From NCBI GenBank assembly GCA_011800155.1, contig CM022376.1:1116001-1180000 (forward strand): a stretch of 64,000 bases of DNA, read 5' to 3'. Positions 33,911 to 45,304 of the stretch are shown here, piece by piece. The translations under genes and the position numbers were made by a program. The notes below the pieces were generated by a model that searched no databases, was not told the origin of the DNA, and saw nothing but the letters and a program-made list of their open reading frames with translations. The number at the start of each line of letters is the position of its first letter. The stretch's first letter is position 1. The stretch comes from Flammulina velutipes. Its lineage: Eukaryota; Basidiomycota; Agaricomycetes; Agaricales; Physalacriaceae.

Positions 33911-34787
33911 TTAACAACCCCCTTCACCAGCCTCAAGGCCACCGGACTTTTTCCCATCCTCATAAGAGTCCGCAGGATCAGATACGGCTACGTACGCACG
34001 CGCAATACGCCAGTCCGCCTCCTTGGTGAGGACCTGCAGGCGTTTCTCTGCGCGCCGGGCTTCTCGCTCGCGCTGCTCTTCAGCAGATGGCTCGTTGAGA
34101 TCTGTACTGAACAGCCTCAGACCAAATAGTACAGAGCCGAAAGGAAGCATGCCTTACAAGGAAGCTTTGGCACTCGGAGGGAGAAGTATGCTATCCCGCG
34201 TGTGGAGAATGCGAGGCGTCACCGAGAGCGTGCTCTGAGGGAGATTGTTTAGACTACATATCTCCCTTCCCTATAGAACATATCAGGATCTGAGTAAATA
34301 TATGAATCTGGTGAAATCTAACATTGAGACCAAAGCGCAAAGCAATCCCTTGTAGAGTATCCGAGCGCTGGATGTAGTAACGATGGGGAGTAGCCTTGTC
34401 GGTAGGTCCATGATCCTTCACTCCTTGATCATTCGATCGATTTACCGAGACTGCCAGATACGCAGGTGGCGCACCCCCATCCCCGTCCTCGTCCCCGTCC
34501 TCGTCCTCATCATCTCCAAGCACAAAGTTATCTTCATCACGGACCGACCCGTCAATATTATCCCCGACAGATGGATTATTCCCAGCAGCAATGACACCAA
34601 CTCCGCCGAGACAAGCAAGACAGGGATTGTATCTAGCTAAGCGAGGATTCGAGGTGAGACATTGTGAACAGATAGAACGGTTGCAGCATTGAGTAGTAAA
34701 GACATTTCCACAGACCGCTTTAGTAGGGAGGGAGGAGCAACATGCTAAGCAGAGATCATCGTGGTGGTCAGTGGCCAAGGTCGCCCT
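33911..34787 (-). pseudogene. LysM-domain gene copy, damaged (right arm)
   Basis: An inverted near-copy of 29867-30829. The Cys-rich, acidic, LysM and Arg/Glu regions are all present with few substitutions, and the intron positions are kept. The ATG is lost: the equivalent triplet at 34787-34785 reads AGG, and no in-frame ATG precedes the Cys-rich region. At the 3' side about 120 bp present in the other copy are deleted, so the frame reads SGGLEAGEGGC and stops. Together these argue for a pseudogene, although its sequence drift is slight, so inactivation is recent. Confidence 0.75.
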
Positions 34788-34999
34788 GACCCGGATATGT
34801 CATCACGATTGACCGAAAGCTAGAATCCGAGCTGCTATAGTCTTCCTTCAACTTCATACAAGATCCTTCCTAGGTGTTTGACCAAAGTCATTGGTCCAGC
34901 ATAAGTATAACCCAGACTCCAGATGTTACACTACGCCACACTTATAATTCTTTGTAACGCTCGAATACTAATAGACTTATAGTAAGTAGTTTATAGTAG

Positions 35000-36540
35000 T
35001 TAGAAATCATTCTCAAGGACGTGTATAACCCTCGTTTGTGAGCAAAAATCTCTCCATCTATCAGCCGCTCCAGGATCCCGCTCATCTTCGCGCCAATCTT
35101 TGTCCAAATCTCCCACCACCCACAGCTCCTCGATGCCAGGCCGAGAGTCCACCAATGCGATCACCTCATCGCAATGTTCCTGTATCGTCCTGGACCCGAA
35201 CCTCAAGCTTTTGAGCTGTGGAAGGAGCGACAAAGTTTCTTCTGTCTTGGGACGAAGAGCAGTAAGCACCTCATCCGTTGCGGCGAAGCTGTCCAGAAAG
35301 AGGGCAGTAACACACACTGTCTCTCCCAAGAACGTGATAAATTCAGCGACCCGAATGTTTCCCGCCTGGATTACAGAGATATTCTCCAGGCAGGTAGGAG
35401 ATTGGCGAAACTTGGGGAATGGTACCCTGATCGAGTGCCTATACTCCAAGCAGAGTGTATGTAGGGCAGGTGTTATCAACATGTCTGTGGGTAATGACTG
35501 TGTGGATGAGGAGGACGAGTATGCGAGGATATGCAGCCGCGTTAATGCTGATAAGATAAACGGTGCTGCAAGTTGCCACTGGTCGGCGCTCGTACCGCAC
35601 GAAACTGTCAACCTTCGCAGAGAGGCCGCCATCTGGGGAATGTTCGTCAGACCTGCACTATTGCAATGGTACGATGCTACGCCATCCCACAACAACTCAA
35701 CATTTGGGTAATTTGTTTCGACATGTTGAATGTATGGTGCCTGTCGAAAACAAGTGATGGCCCGATCCGTGCTCTTTGCGTTGTCATAGACACCAATCGT
35801 AACATAGGTAAGTTTGTCGAACGGATATCCCATAAACGAGTCGAATGTGGAGTAGGCGCCTTTAATGTGGAAGGAACGCCATCGTCGGGTAGTAGAATAT
35901 AACAACGGTTCGAGGACGCAAGACGGATGATAGTCGTCGTTCTCAGGAGCGTCAAACAAGGCGACATCCATTTCAACGTTCCCGGAGCGTTGAATCTGTA
36001 GTCCAAGCCTGGAAAGTAAGCGGGCTAGAAGTATCCCCTTGTATTCGTACATGTCAAGGCAGATAAACGACCACATGCGTGGCGAGGCTAGAATTATGTC
36101 CGGCCACCGACAACAAACATATGAGAGCGTCCACATTGGGTTCCTAGGTCCAATGGAGTCATACTCCTCATACGACACAACGACGTCGTCCCACAGTGTC
36201 ATGCACCACTCGAAAATAGTAGCCAAGATGTCTTGAGGGAGTGAGCGAACGGGATTCAGGACAATTTCAATGTCATGTATGGCATCCCTCATTGTATTCA
36301 TAAGGTCCTCCGCCTGTGAGAGAGTGCGACGAAGGTCAAGCAAGTTAGATTTCAAGGTGAGCGCCTCTGTGAAGGCTGGGGGGTCGTTACTGGAAAGAAG
36401 ACGTGTATCCAATGCTGGCCTGGAGGTGTCTGTCGTATGGAACGAGCATACGGGACACGAAGTTTTGCCTGGACTACATAGAACTCGATCAAGAGGCATT
36501 CGTTGGTGAGAAAGTAAAGGACCCACTGAACATTATCCAT
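35000..36540 (-). CDS. F-box protein, array member 4 (right arm of inverted duplication)
   Basis: Minus-strand exons 36540-36527 (14 nt) and 36473-35000 encode 495 aa. Here splicing is required: the intron frame does not join the main frame otherwise, which supports the same first exon in its relatives. Motifs: TSCPVCSFHTTDTSRPALD, NPVRSLPQDILATIF, then SYVCCRWPDIILASPRMW, where two usually conserved Arg positions are Cys and Pro. The LRR-like body ends RVIHVLENDF. It is most similar to member 3 (28083-29654), its mirror partner. The altered F-box might weaken SKP1 binding; that is an inference. Confidence 0.85.
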
Positions 36541-37234
36541 TGAGACAGGGGTTTAGCGGGGAAGATTTTGGATCGATAGAAGACTCTGAAGAGTACTTGC
36601 CGTCGCCAATAAATGAGCGTTCCAACTTCGCGGCAGGCAATCGTGGCGAATGCCGAACAATGGTCACGTGACGTGGCGCGTGAACATTGCACAACTGTGG
36701 CTCGGCCTATTCTTGCCCAAATGGAATTCCAAATGAATACGGAGATTTATCTCAGCTTACACTAAATGTTCTTGACGCTTTCACGCTGAAAGAATTTGGC
36801 GAAAGCATCTGTCATATTCTCCCGTGCAAGAATCCTTAATTGTATCATTTCGTAGGCACTGAGTTTATGTCTTGAACAAACCAAGCGATACTCAATCAAT
36901 ATGAATAGAATTGTGGACGGCAGCGTGGGGTAAGTAGCAATCGTGGAAAAAAGCTTCGGACATAGCCGAAGAACTTCAACTTCGAACTTCGTAGTGCTGC
37001 CGTTCTGACCCCTCGCAATTCTGGAGGACTACTGTGTAGTCAGTCAGGGTTACATCAATCGCCATATAACTAGATTCCTAGCAGTCTTGCTGTCTGAGAT
37101 ATCGGGGTGGCATGTTTTCAGGTAAGCCACAAGTACACTTCCAGAAGCCTTGCACCTTGATAGCCTTCGAATGAACTCAGAACCCATCGCATCTCCAGCT
37201 ACATTGACATGTCCCGCCTTGCGCCTTCTCCACC
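36541..37234. other. Intergenic, no gene supported
   Basis: Upstream flank of F-box member 4. It does not match the upstream flank of member 3, so the duplication ends close to the start codon. No coding signal seen. Confidence 0.45.
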
Positions 37235-38875
37235 ATGGCAAATTCTCATAACGACCATTTTGACTACACGTCAGGGCACTGGGTGTAAGTCTCATACATT
37301 TTTTTTACAATGTGTATGTTTGACCCGTGTTCCTAGATTCAACGATGCTCTTTGCCACGCAGAGCGGAGGCTCGTTTTCGACGTCGAGGGGATCCGTCGA
37401 CTAGCAGCACAGTCAGTCGGTCGAAATCCAGCCGATGTCGTCGACATATCAAAGCTAGCTGAGGGCGGATTCAACCTTACTTTCCTCATCACCTTGCGTG
37501 ACAACTTCCGAATGGTCGCTCGCATCCCATACCCGGCTACGGTCCCAAAATACTACGCTGTGGCCAGCGAAGTGGCCACAATGGAGTTCCTCCGCTCATC
37601 TGGGCTGCATGTTCCCCAGGTATATGGATACTCACCAGCATCGGACAACATGGCGAAGACTGAGTACATCTTCATGGAATATATAAGAGGTACGAATCTC
37701 AGCGATGTAGGCTGGAGCTGGGGGAATCGGATATTGTTTCAATCTTGCGTCAACTTGTTCAACTCGAGTCTCGATTGATGTCAATTTCTTTCCCCACTGG
37801 CGGAAGCATTTACTACGCTCACGACTTGGAGAAAGTGGCAGGAAGACCGGCCATCCCACTCAATGACACCTGTTTCTGTGTTGGTCCAGATACGAGACTG
37901 CCTATGTGGTACGGGCGGAGATCACAGCTTGACGTGGATCGCGGACCGTGTACGCCTTTTTTTGTTCAGGACATCCTTGAACTAACCGATTGGTGTAGAC
38001 GAATGCGCGCTCATGGCTCCAGCACACAAGGAATTGTCTTATCTCGAGCAATTCGGTCAACCACTCTCGCCGTTCCGCCGTGAGAGGAGGGATGGGTACC
38101 AGTACCAGGAGTAGTCTCCGTCGGGCCACATCGAGAACTTGGAGTGATATCTCCTCATAGCATCGTCACTCGTCCCTAGGGATCCCGCCCTCAACCATTT
38201 CTACATCCGCCAGCAAAGTAATATTATTGTTCGGAAGTCTCCCGACTTTGGCTGGCAACATGCCTCCATCCTTCCCTAGTTCCTCCTTGCCGGTGTACCC
38301 CAACGCCTCCAGAACCACGACGATCCTGTCTCGCAGTCTATGACACTGCCTTCGCTACGGGAGAATCTTGACGAACTGGAAGAAAACGAGCGAGCCATGG
38401 CGGAGGATGTCTATCGTCGCCGCATTGTCCATTACCACTATGGAGAGGTACAACAAGCCTCATTATAATGCCTTGACGGACCACATGTGTGTGCTTCGCA
38501 CCCGCCCTTTCAGCCACGCTGGTTATCCATGGGAGGGCGAGACTCTCGAGCTGAAAGTTGCCCTCATACGAGCAGCGGAGAGGTGGGATGGACTGACAGA
38601 GGGAGGCATGTCCTGTCCAATTGTGTTCGACGATGAGGATGTCTGTGAGACGGTGGAGTTGAATGAAAAGCAGGGAAAGCAGACAAGGTCTTTGAGGTGC
38701 TGCTTGGCCTCGGGCCGGAGGGTTGGGTGCCCACCCAGAATTACGAGGAGGCTGTGGCGCTCTCAAAACAGAAGAAAAGGAGGATGGATTGGCTGATGTC
38801 ACGTCGGAGGAGGAACGGGAGGAGATTATGGAGCATTCGCCCTGGGACGACATGGACGAAGGGAAATATATGTAA
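37235..38875 (+). pseudogene. AIM9/APH-family phosphotransferase, broken
   Basis: The N-terminus looks intact: ATG 37235, HFDYTSGHWV, a GT-AG intron, then FNDALCHAERRLVFDVEG, KLAEGGFNLTFLI and ARIPYPATVPKYYAVASEVA, typical of fungal AIM9-like APH kinases. Near 37706 a one-base loss shifts the frame (LELGESDIVSILRQLVQLE continues offset). Further on, DRGPY and an intron lead to MAPAHKELSYLEQFG, then TAG (38112-38114) and TGA (38145-38147) interrupt. The conserved catalytic block is partly deleted (HFYIR joins QQSNIIV), and another frameshift follows VHYHY. The family C-terminus (PWDDMDEGKYM, stop at 38873) is still visible. Multiple lesions make loss of function clear. Confidence 0.85.
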
Positions 38876-39211
38876 TGATTCTAGCTGCTGCTGTTTTTAT
38901 TGCCATTCTCCCCATGGTACGTGGTGAATGGTCAACAGCATTTGCGCCATATAGCGCATGGGACTTACAAAAGGTAGCAGATAACCTACAATATACATAG
39001 GTTGTTGGAGTCGTAGTAACTAAGTAAGTACGATTGTAGGTGATCGTGGGAGCCATCCCTACGGAACCCTACCTTTGATAAGGTTCAGTCAACACACTGC
39101 AACAGCCCACCATCACAGGGATTCAAGTGAGTGATATGTTTCGTGCACGACGATATCTAAAGCTATTATGCTAGATATTAAACTTCCAAACGGTGAACAA
39201 TTCCCCGCATC
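38876..39211. other. Intergenic, promoter side of F-box member 5
   Basis: 336 bp without a gene. The shared module of the 24-28 kb F-box genes was not found here. Confidence 0.45.
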
Positions 39212-40835
39212 ATGGACAATACTTCGTGCGTACTATTTTTTCTTCCCCACTCGGAACTGTGTTTGAACTTAAATGTCCTTGTTCAGTTCATGTTCAATCT
39301 GTGCTGCGAAACCAGTACTTGAAGAGATGCGCCCGATGTTAGCGCAGGCAGAAGCAACTCTCCAACGACACCTGCCTCCCACCAACGATCCTCCAGGATC
39401 CGCAGATACCTATGCCTTGAAATCCAGCCTACTTGACTTCCGCCGTACTTTATCGCACGTCAACGGTAGCATATTAGAGGCAGATGCAGAAGTATCTCAT
39501 ATGAAGACCATGCGAGATAACCTGCAAACCATTATCCATCGTATCGAAACCGTCCTGCACCCCGTTCGCTCGCTCGCTCCCTCCATCCTATCAACCATCT
39601 TCGAATGGTGCATCCCGCTGCCGACGGACACGATAGTGATTTACCAGGATTATGACTCGCTAGATCCCGCGAGCGCACCGTGGAGATTGTCATCTGTGTG
39701 TCGTCGTTGGAGGGACATTGTTCTGTCTTCGCCTCGCATGTGGTCGCTCGTCAGCCTTCCCATGACCTACTACGCAGACCCCCCTCCCTTTCCCCTCATG
39801 TTCAGGCTAGGGCAGCATCTTCAACGTTCCACGAACGTCGAGTTAGATATTGTTCTATTTGACGCTACCAGGTTTGGATCGGATGGCGCCCTCATCACAA
39901 CTTCCGCCCAGCATTCCATACTTCCGCTATTGCTTACTACCACCAAGCGGTGGCGCTCCTTGATGATCACCTGCATCCGGACACTCCTCGATTTGTTCAC
40001 AGGATGCCCGTTTGACCAGCTTGTCTGTCTTAGGATAGACTTCCTGGGCCGCGTGGACTCAGATGATGTTATCTCATGTTTCCAACATTCGGCACAGATA
40101 ACGCACGTCAGTGTAAGTCATGCCGGAAAGGTTGAATTTCCGTGGGATGGTATTCTGTCGTACGAATGTGGCGATACAGGACTATCGCGCATCCCCCAGA
40201 TGTCGTCTCTGGAGCAGTTGACTATCAGACATTATGTGGAAGATTTTGTGGTGTCCTCCTTCTTTCCAATCAGGCTTCCCTCACTCCTTCGACTGTCCAT
40301 CATAGATTTGTCGCCTTCGTTTGCACCGGCCTTGGAAGACGTGTTGCAGACGCCTGTGTTACATACAATCCGCCTACACTTCAACACTTTGACAACTTTT
40401 ACATTTCCCAGATTTCGACAATCGCCTCCTTTCTGCCTGAAGAACCTTTCCATCGTCATGCACTTCTCTCCGATGGACAGGTCGGACCATCTCGCTCAGC
40501 TGGTGATGTTCTTCGAAATGGCGCCACATATCACCAATCTCTATATGAGCAAGTGTGTTGTGATCCCGGAGGTACTTGATGCGCTTAGTATCGTAAAAGA
40601 AGAAAGCGGGCATCTCCTTCCACATTTTAAAAGTCTGAGGCTCGATGCTGAGACAATCAAGGACGATTGTGATAGAGTCATCACATTGGCGAACTCCCGG
40701 CTCGAGGAGTTGCGAGTGGTAGGGGATCTGGATAGGGAGTGGCCGGAAGATCAGAGGGAATCCGGAGAGGCTAGTAGATGGAGAGGTTTCTGTGACCGAG
40801 TGCGAGTGATTCATGTCCTTGAAGATGATTTCTGA
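39212..40835 (+). CDS. F-box protein, divergent member 5
   Basis: Exon 1 is 14 nt (39212-39225, ATG GAC AAT ACT TC), the intron 61 bp, exon 2 39287-40835 (520 aa). Splicing joins MDNTS to SCSICAAKP, restoring the Cys pair seen near the N-terminus of the other members. The F-box segment is HPVRSLAPSILSTIF with SSVCRRWRDIVLSSPRMW, followed by LRR-like sequence ending RVIHVLEDDF. It is more diverged than members 1-4 and has a different upstream region. Presumed SCF adaptor. Confidence 0.85.
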
Positions 40836-40998
40836 ATATTTGAAAATTGCAGAGGTTGAAGTGTGGCGCTGGAACCAGAAGTAATTCTGTGCGGTGTGCA
40901 GTCTGTGTACAAGGAAGGTGAAAGTATCATGAAATATGACATTAAATGATCCACTACGACCACAGCGTCCTATGTACTATCGTCTAAATTTGCGTCTA

Positions 40999-42041
40999 TC
41001 ACTTACCAGGAGCGACAAAGTCCCTCGACAAGTCAATCTCTCCCTTCAAATGAGTATTCGTTATCCTCACTTGCCTCTGTCTGGGGGCACCTCCCTTCTT
41101 GCCCTTCTTCTTACCAGCTCCTGGCGCCTTGGGCACCAGAGCATGCGCCGCCGTCACCTGCAATCCCTCGGTAGCCAGCTGCCTCAACAAGTCCACGTCA
41201 TCAGGCATCTGTAGGTCATGCCAGAGATCCATGAACTCTACGAAACATTGTCAGTGAGCTCAGCCTTGTCAATGTGCACACTTGCCCTTCTCGACGTTCT
41301 GGCCGCCAGTATCCTCTCCGGGCTTGACTTCGTTCCAGAAGACCATTTTGAGCTGGCCGTCTTTTGCTGTCCGTGTGACGAGTACCTCGCCCTCCTTCTC
41401 CAGTTCCTCGATGGCCACCGGGGCCTCCTTCCACGCCTCTTTGAGATCTCGAACAGCGATGCCGCCGCCTTTGCGGGTCCGCCGTTGTATTTCGGTGAGT
41501 AGTGTCGCTTTATTGCGAAAGTTGTATTCGTGCTAGTGTTAAGATCAGAGGGAGAGACATTGCGATGGGGAGGAGCAAACCTTGTAGCTGTAGAGATCGG
41601 TCTTGGGATCCCACAGAATGCGGTCATGAGCCTTAAACTTTTCAAGAAGGAGGCGGTCGGTGTCAAGAGGGGTATTAGTGATGATAGCAAGGTCCTGGAG
41701 ACGCATAGGATTCGGAGTAGACTGCAGAGAGACGGTGAATGCTTTCCGGAGCTAGATATCAGCAGAGCGCACCTTGAGGTGGTTCACGGCGTAGACCAGC
41801 TGCGTGTTGACATGCACACCTGTGCCAGTGTCCTGTGGCTGCGAAAAGACGATGTCTAATGGGATGGTAAGTGGGGGAAAGAGAGATGGCTAGGCTACGC
41901 ACTGGACTTTGGGCGTACTTTCTTCTGCTTTGGCGAGACTGGATCTGGCTCGCGCGGTGGCGGCTGTGAATGCCATGAAGAGTAGTCCTGTCTATGCAGC
42001 GTCGACTTGAAGTTCTTTTGGTCCTGGGCGAGCTTGGACAT
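40999..42041 (-). CDS. TFA2: Transcription initiation factor IIE subunit beta
   Basis: Minus-strand exons 42041-41903, 41855-41773, 41721-41581, 41532-41286 and 41237-40999 (282 aa). After a Ser/Pro N-terminus, winged-helix segments follow (VHVNTQLVYAVNHLK, PMRLQDLAIITNTPLD, KFKAHDRILWDPKTDLYSYK), then LLTEIQRRTRKGGGIAVRDL and the C-terminal MDLWHDLQMPDDVDLLRQL and Lys-rich tail. This matches TFIIE-beta, which with TFIIE-alpha recruits TFIIH to the Pol II preinitiation complex. The fourth intron (41285-41238) begins with GCAAGT rather than GT; only this GC-AG splice joins NVEK to EFMDLW without a stop. It diverges from PAN3. Confidence 0.9.
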
Positions 42042-42229
42042 GATGGTGGTCAATGGGTAAGAGGGACGTCCCAAAAAGGAAGTGCGGTGTGTGTTGAAAT
42101 GATTGTTTGAGACTGGTTGTTCTCTGACCACGACAGTCGACTGCTCACTGCTGGACAGCGTCGAGGCGTCCTGGCTGTTCACGATTTTCTTGTACTATCC
42201 AACGCCGTCTTTCCTTTCTTTAAACGACA
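42042..42229. promoter_or_regulatory. Compact divergent promoter, TFIIE-beta / PAN3
   Basis: Only 188 bp separate the two start codons, so both transcripts must start within it. No clear TATA box; pyrimidine stretches precede the PAN3 ATG. Confidence 0.55.
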
Positions 42230-44735
42230 ATGGCCTTCTTCTCTCGCCCGCAGTCGTCGTCAGCTATCAAGATTGTCAATCCGAATACCCAAGCACCGGC
42301 GCAGGAGGAAGAACCCAGACAGTCCACTGCGACGCCTACGCGCAAAGGTCAGTGCTCTTGAAAGGCGCACACACAGCGACCAACGCTTCGCAGATACCAC
42401 TCAAAGACAATGCCGCAACGTCCTCATCTACGGGTGCGTACCACCACCTTTCAGTGAAACCAGGCTGAACGTCGCATAGCTCGTGCAAGTACCAGGGAAA
42501 GGGCTGCATGTACCAGCACCCGTCCTCCAGCGTCCGTCAATATGCATACATTCAGCTCTGCTCATCTTAATCATCCAACAGACCGACGGCGAGTCTTCAG
42601 AGGCTGCCATGTATGCTGTCTTCTTGTGCGCTCCGTCCCGATTGCTGATGAATTCCAAAGACAGCGCCCAGAGTCTCCAACAGCAGTTGGCTCGCCACTG
42701 AGTGCGCGCGCCGTCAATGCCCCCGTCTTCGTTCCCAAGGCTGTAGCAGCGGCGTCTCCCCCCAGATCGTGCGTATCCAGCGCTGCCAGTGATACTGCTA
42801 TCCAACATGCCCATCAGACCCACTCCGACTGATGAACCCTACGAATATCACTATCACGGCGAAATAATGGACTCCATGGGCGAGGTATGACGTTCTCAAT
42901 ACGTCCTCAACGATACTAACTGCCACAGTATTACGATGAACAACACGACATGCCTCAGTTTTATCCGACGCATCCCAACTTTTTTATACGCGAGCCCCTC
43001 AACTATCACCTTTACACCCAGACCGTTCCTCCAGCATTCCAGCGGAATCCATCTGCAGACAACCATTATCTCCCTCCATCCCAAGAGCTACGGCAGATCC
43101 TTCAGACGCGAAGCGAAGTGGCACGCGGTGGTCCAGCACCCGGCTCCAGCTTGGGATTGCCCGACGAGGTTCAAGGCTACCATACCTTGGTGCCGTTGGA
43201 GGCAACGGTAGCTGACCGTCGCAAGTTTGGCTCTTGGTTCTCCACCTTGTATCGCGGTGTCAAAGAGTCAGACGGGATTCCATATGCCTTGCGACGCGTC
43301 GAGAGTGCGTTTAATCCCATTGCCGTCATCGCTAGTATCGCCTAACAGTCTTCATAGACTTCCGACTCATGCACCAAGCAGCCTTCACTGCGATCGAACA
43401 ATGGTCGAGAATCCGACATCCAGGCATCATTACGGTCGCAGAGGCTTTTACCACGCGCGCATTCGGAGATAGCTCCCTCGTTGTTGCTTACGAGTACCAT
43501 CCTGGGTCCCGGACGTTGTACGACCTGCACTTCAATAAGATCGTAGGCTCGAATGGTCCTCACAACAATCCTTACATGCAAACCACGCCACGTTCATCCA
43601 CACCGACCCCTGTCTCCGAGCGCACACTTTGGTCTTATATCGTGCAGATTGCGAGCGCCATTCGGAGGGTCCATGAGGCGGGTATGGCTGTACGGATGGT
43701 GGACGCGTCCAAGATTCTCGTTACGGGCAAGAATCGGCTCCGCATCAGCTCTTGTGGACTCATTGACGTCTTGATGTATGACCACGCGACGAGGATGACT
43801 GCGTCAGGTGGTCAGGATGCCCAGCAGCTCTTGAACCAGCAGCAGTTGGACGATCTTTCGATGTTTGGGAGGTTGATCATTGGGCTGTGTGTTGGTGCGA
43901 CAAACGCGGCGACGGGTGGGCAATTCCAGAAGAGCTTGGAGATCATGGCGAGAGGGTACAGTCAGGACGTCAAGGCTGCGGCGTTGTTCCTGATCAGCAA
44001 GAATAATCCGCATAGGGTGAGTACTTCTTTCATAACGTTCTTTTCGTGTGTTAACTTTGTGATGAACAGAATATCACGCATTTCTTTGACATCATCAGCA
44101 CTAGGCTGGTCAAGGAAATGGACGATGCTTTGTAGTGAGTGATGTCTGGGTACTCCTTCGATGCTGGCTAATGGGCTGTGATTAGTGCGTCTGATTGTCT
44201 GGAGAACGAGCTTACAGGGGAATTGGAGAATGCACGCCTCGTCCGGCTACTCTGCAAGTTTGGGTTCATTAATGAGCGGCCTGAGTAAGTTTTTCTCTGC
44301 TGGGTGACGATTATCTCACCAAATGTCGATGAAGATTTGCGCGCGACCCACGATGGAGCGAGACGGGCGACCGATACTTGATCAAGCTCTTCCGGGACTA
44401 TGTATTCCACCAGCTGGATGAGCAGGGGAATCCTGTCACGAACATGTCGCACGTTCTTACCTGCTTAAATAAGGTATGTCTGCGTTTAATTGAACCATGT
44501 TCTGGACTTAATGTCGTATCGTGTTAGCTTGACGCCGGATCCGAGGAGAAGGTGATGCTTGTTGCGAGGGATGAGCAGAGTTGTCTGGTTGTGAGCTATA
44601 GGGAGATCAAGTCTTGCGTCGAGGCGGCATTTAGGTAAGTTTTCCTTCTTCGTTTGTGGTGCTAGGTTATGGTGCTGAATGAATGACAGCGATCTTTCGA
44701 GGGCTGCTCCTGGGAGGAACGGGAAGCCATGGTAA
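42230..44735 (+). CDS. PAN3: PAN3, regulatory subunit of the PAN2-PAN3 poly(A) nuclease
   Basis: Thirteen exons: 42230-42347, 42394-42433, 42480-42531, 42582-42610, 42661-42768, 42818-42884, 42929-43304, 43358-44016, 44070-44134, 44186-44284, 44335-44473, 44528-44634, 44690-44735 (634 aa). An N-terminal CCCH zinc finger has Cys 46, 55, 62 and His 66 ([21 protein letters not shown] without its last residue spans it). A PAM2-like PABP-binding motif, NAPVFVP, lies at about 99-105. The middle is a pseudokinase with no HRD/DFG catalytic residues ([26 protein letters not shown]). The C-terminal knob domain includes [13 protein letters not shown] and [13 protein letters not shown]3 recruits the deadenylase PAN2 to poly(A) tails. 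Confidence 0.95.
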
Positions 44736-45055
44736 ATTCATTTCAGAAAAATAGTCAGAACTAGAAAAAAGACATGGAAAATTGCAAAAAAAAATCGATT
44801 GAACGTTCTCTTTACATCGAGGAAGGAGGATGTGCGTATCACTGTTCGAAGCTATTACTTTGGGTCGGTATCTATTTGTGAGTCAGGACCCAACGAATTT
44901 CGTACATCGTTTTGACTTGCTGTCTTTTCGGTGTAACGGAGGGTGTCGGGGTTCGCTCAATAGTATGAACTGGGCATCTAACGCCTCGGTGTAACTTGAC
45001 AGAGGGTGTAGGGTCAGTATCGGGGATACGCCACATAAGCGTCAATTCGGGTCTG
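44736..45055. other. 3' flank of PAN3
   Basis: No gene seen. An ACGCCACATAAG word lies at about 45028. Confidence 0.45.
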
Positions 45056-45304
45056 TCACTTGAGGTCGATGACTACCAGACGCTGTAGATCCATCACATT
45101 ACGCACGACGGTGTCGCGGTGGATGATCCCGATGTGCAGAGAGTGAAAGCGCGTCAGCGAATTGCAATGTCCGAATGTCCATTGACAACACAGTGCGTAG
45201 GTGGTGTCGAATGTCGTCATTGACGGCATGTGGCCCAGGCGTGTAAATACGATCCAACCGAGGACCTCGAGGATGTGGCGAGAAAAAAATTTGGGAGATT
45301 GCAA
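45056..45304 (-). pseudogene. Fragment of the kinase-like family
   Basis: The minus strand reads TRLGHMPSMTTFDTTYALC, then HSLHIGIIHRDTVVRNVM and LQRLVVIDLK, matching the catalytic-loop region of the genes at 46212 and 49932 (IIHRDVALRNVMV, LVVIDLE). Codons are lost between NVM and LQRLV, and neither the N- nor the C-terminal part is nearby. It is a truncated third copy in opposite orientation. Confidence 0.75.

Noticed and set aside
38053..38160. Possible rescue introns around the in-frame stops of the APH-like gene
   Set aside because: No GT-AG pair of usual length removes both TAG and TGA while keeping frame, and other frameshifts remain.
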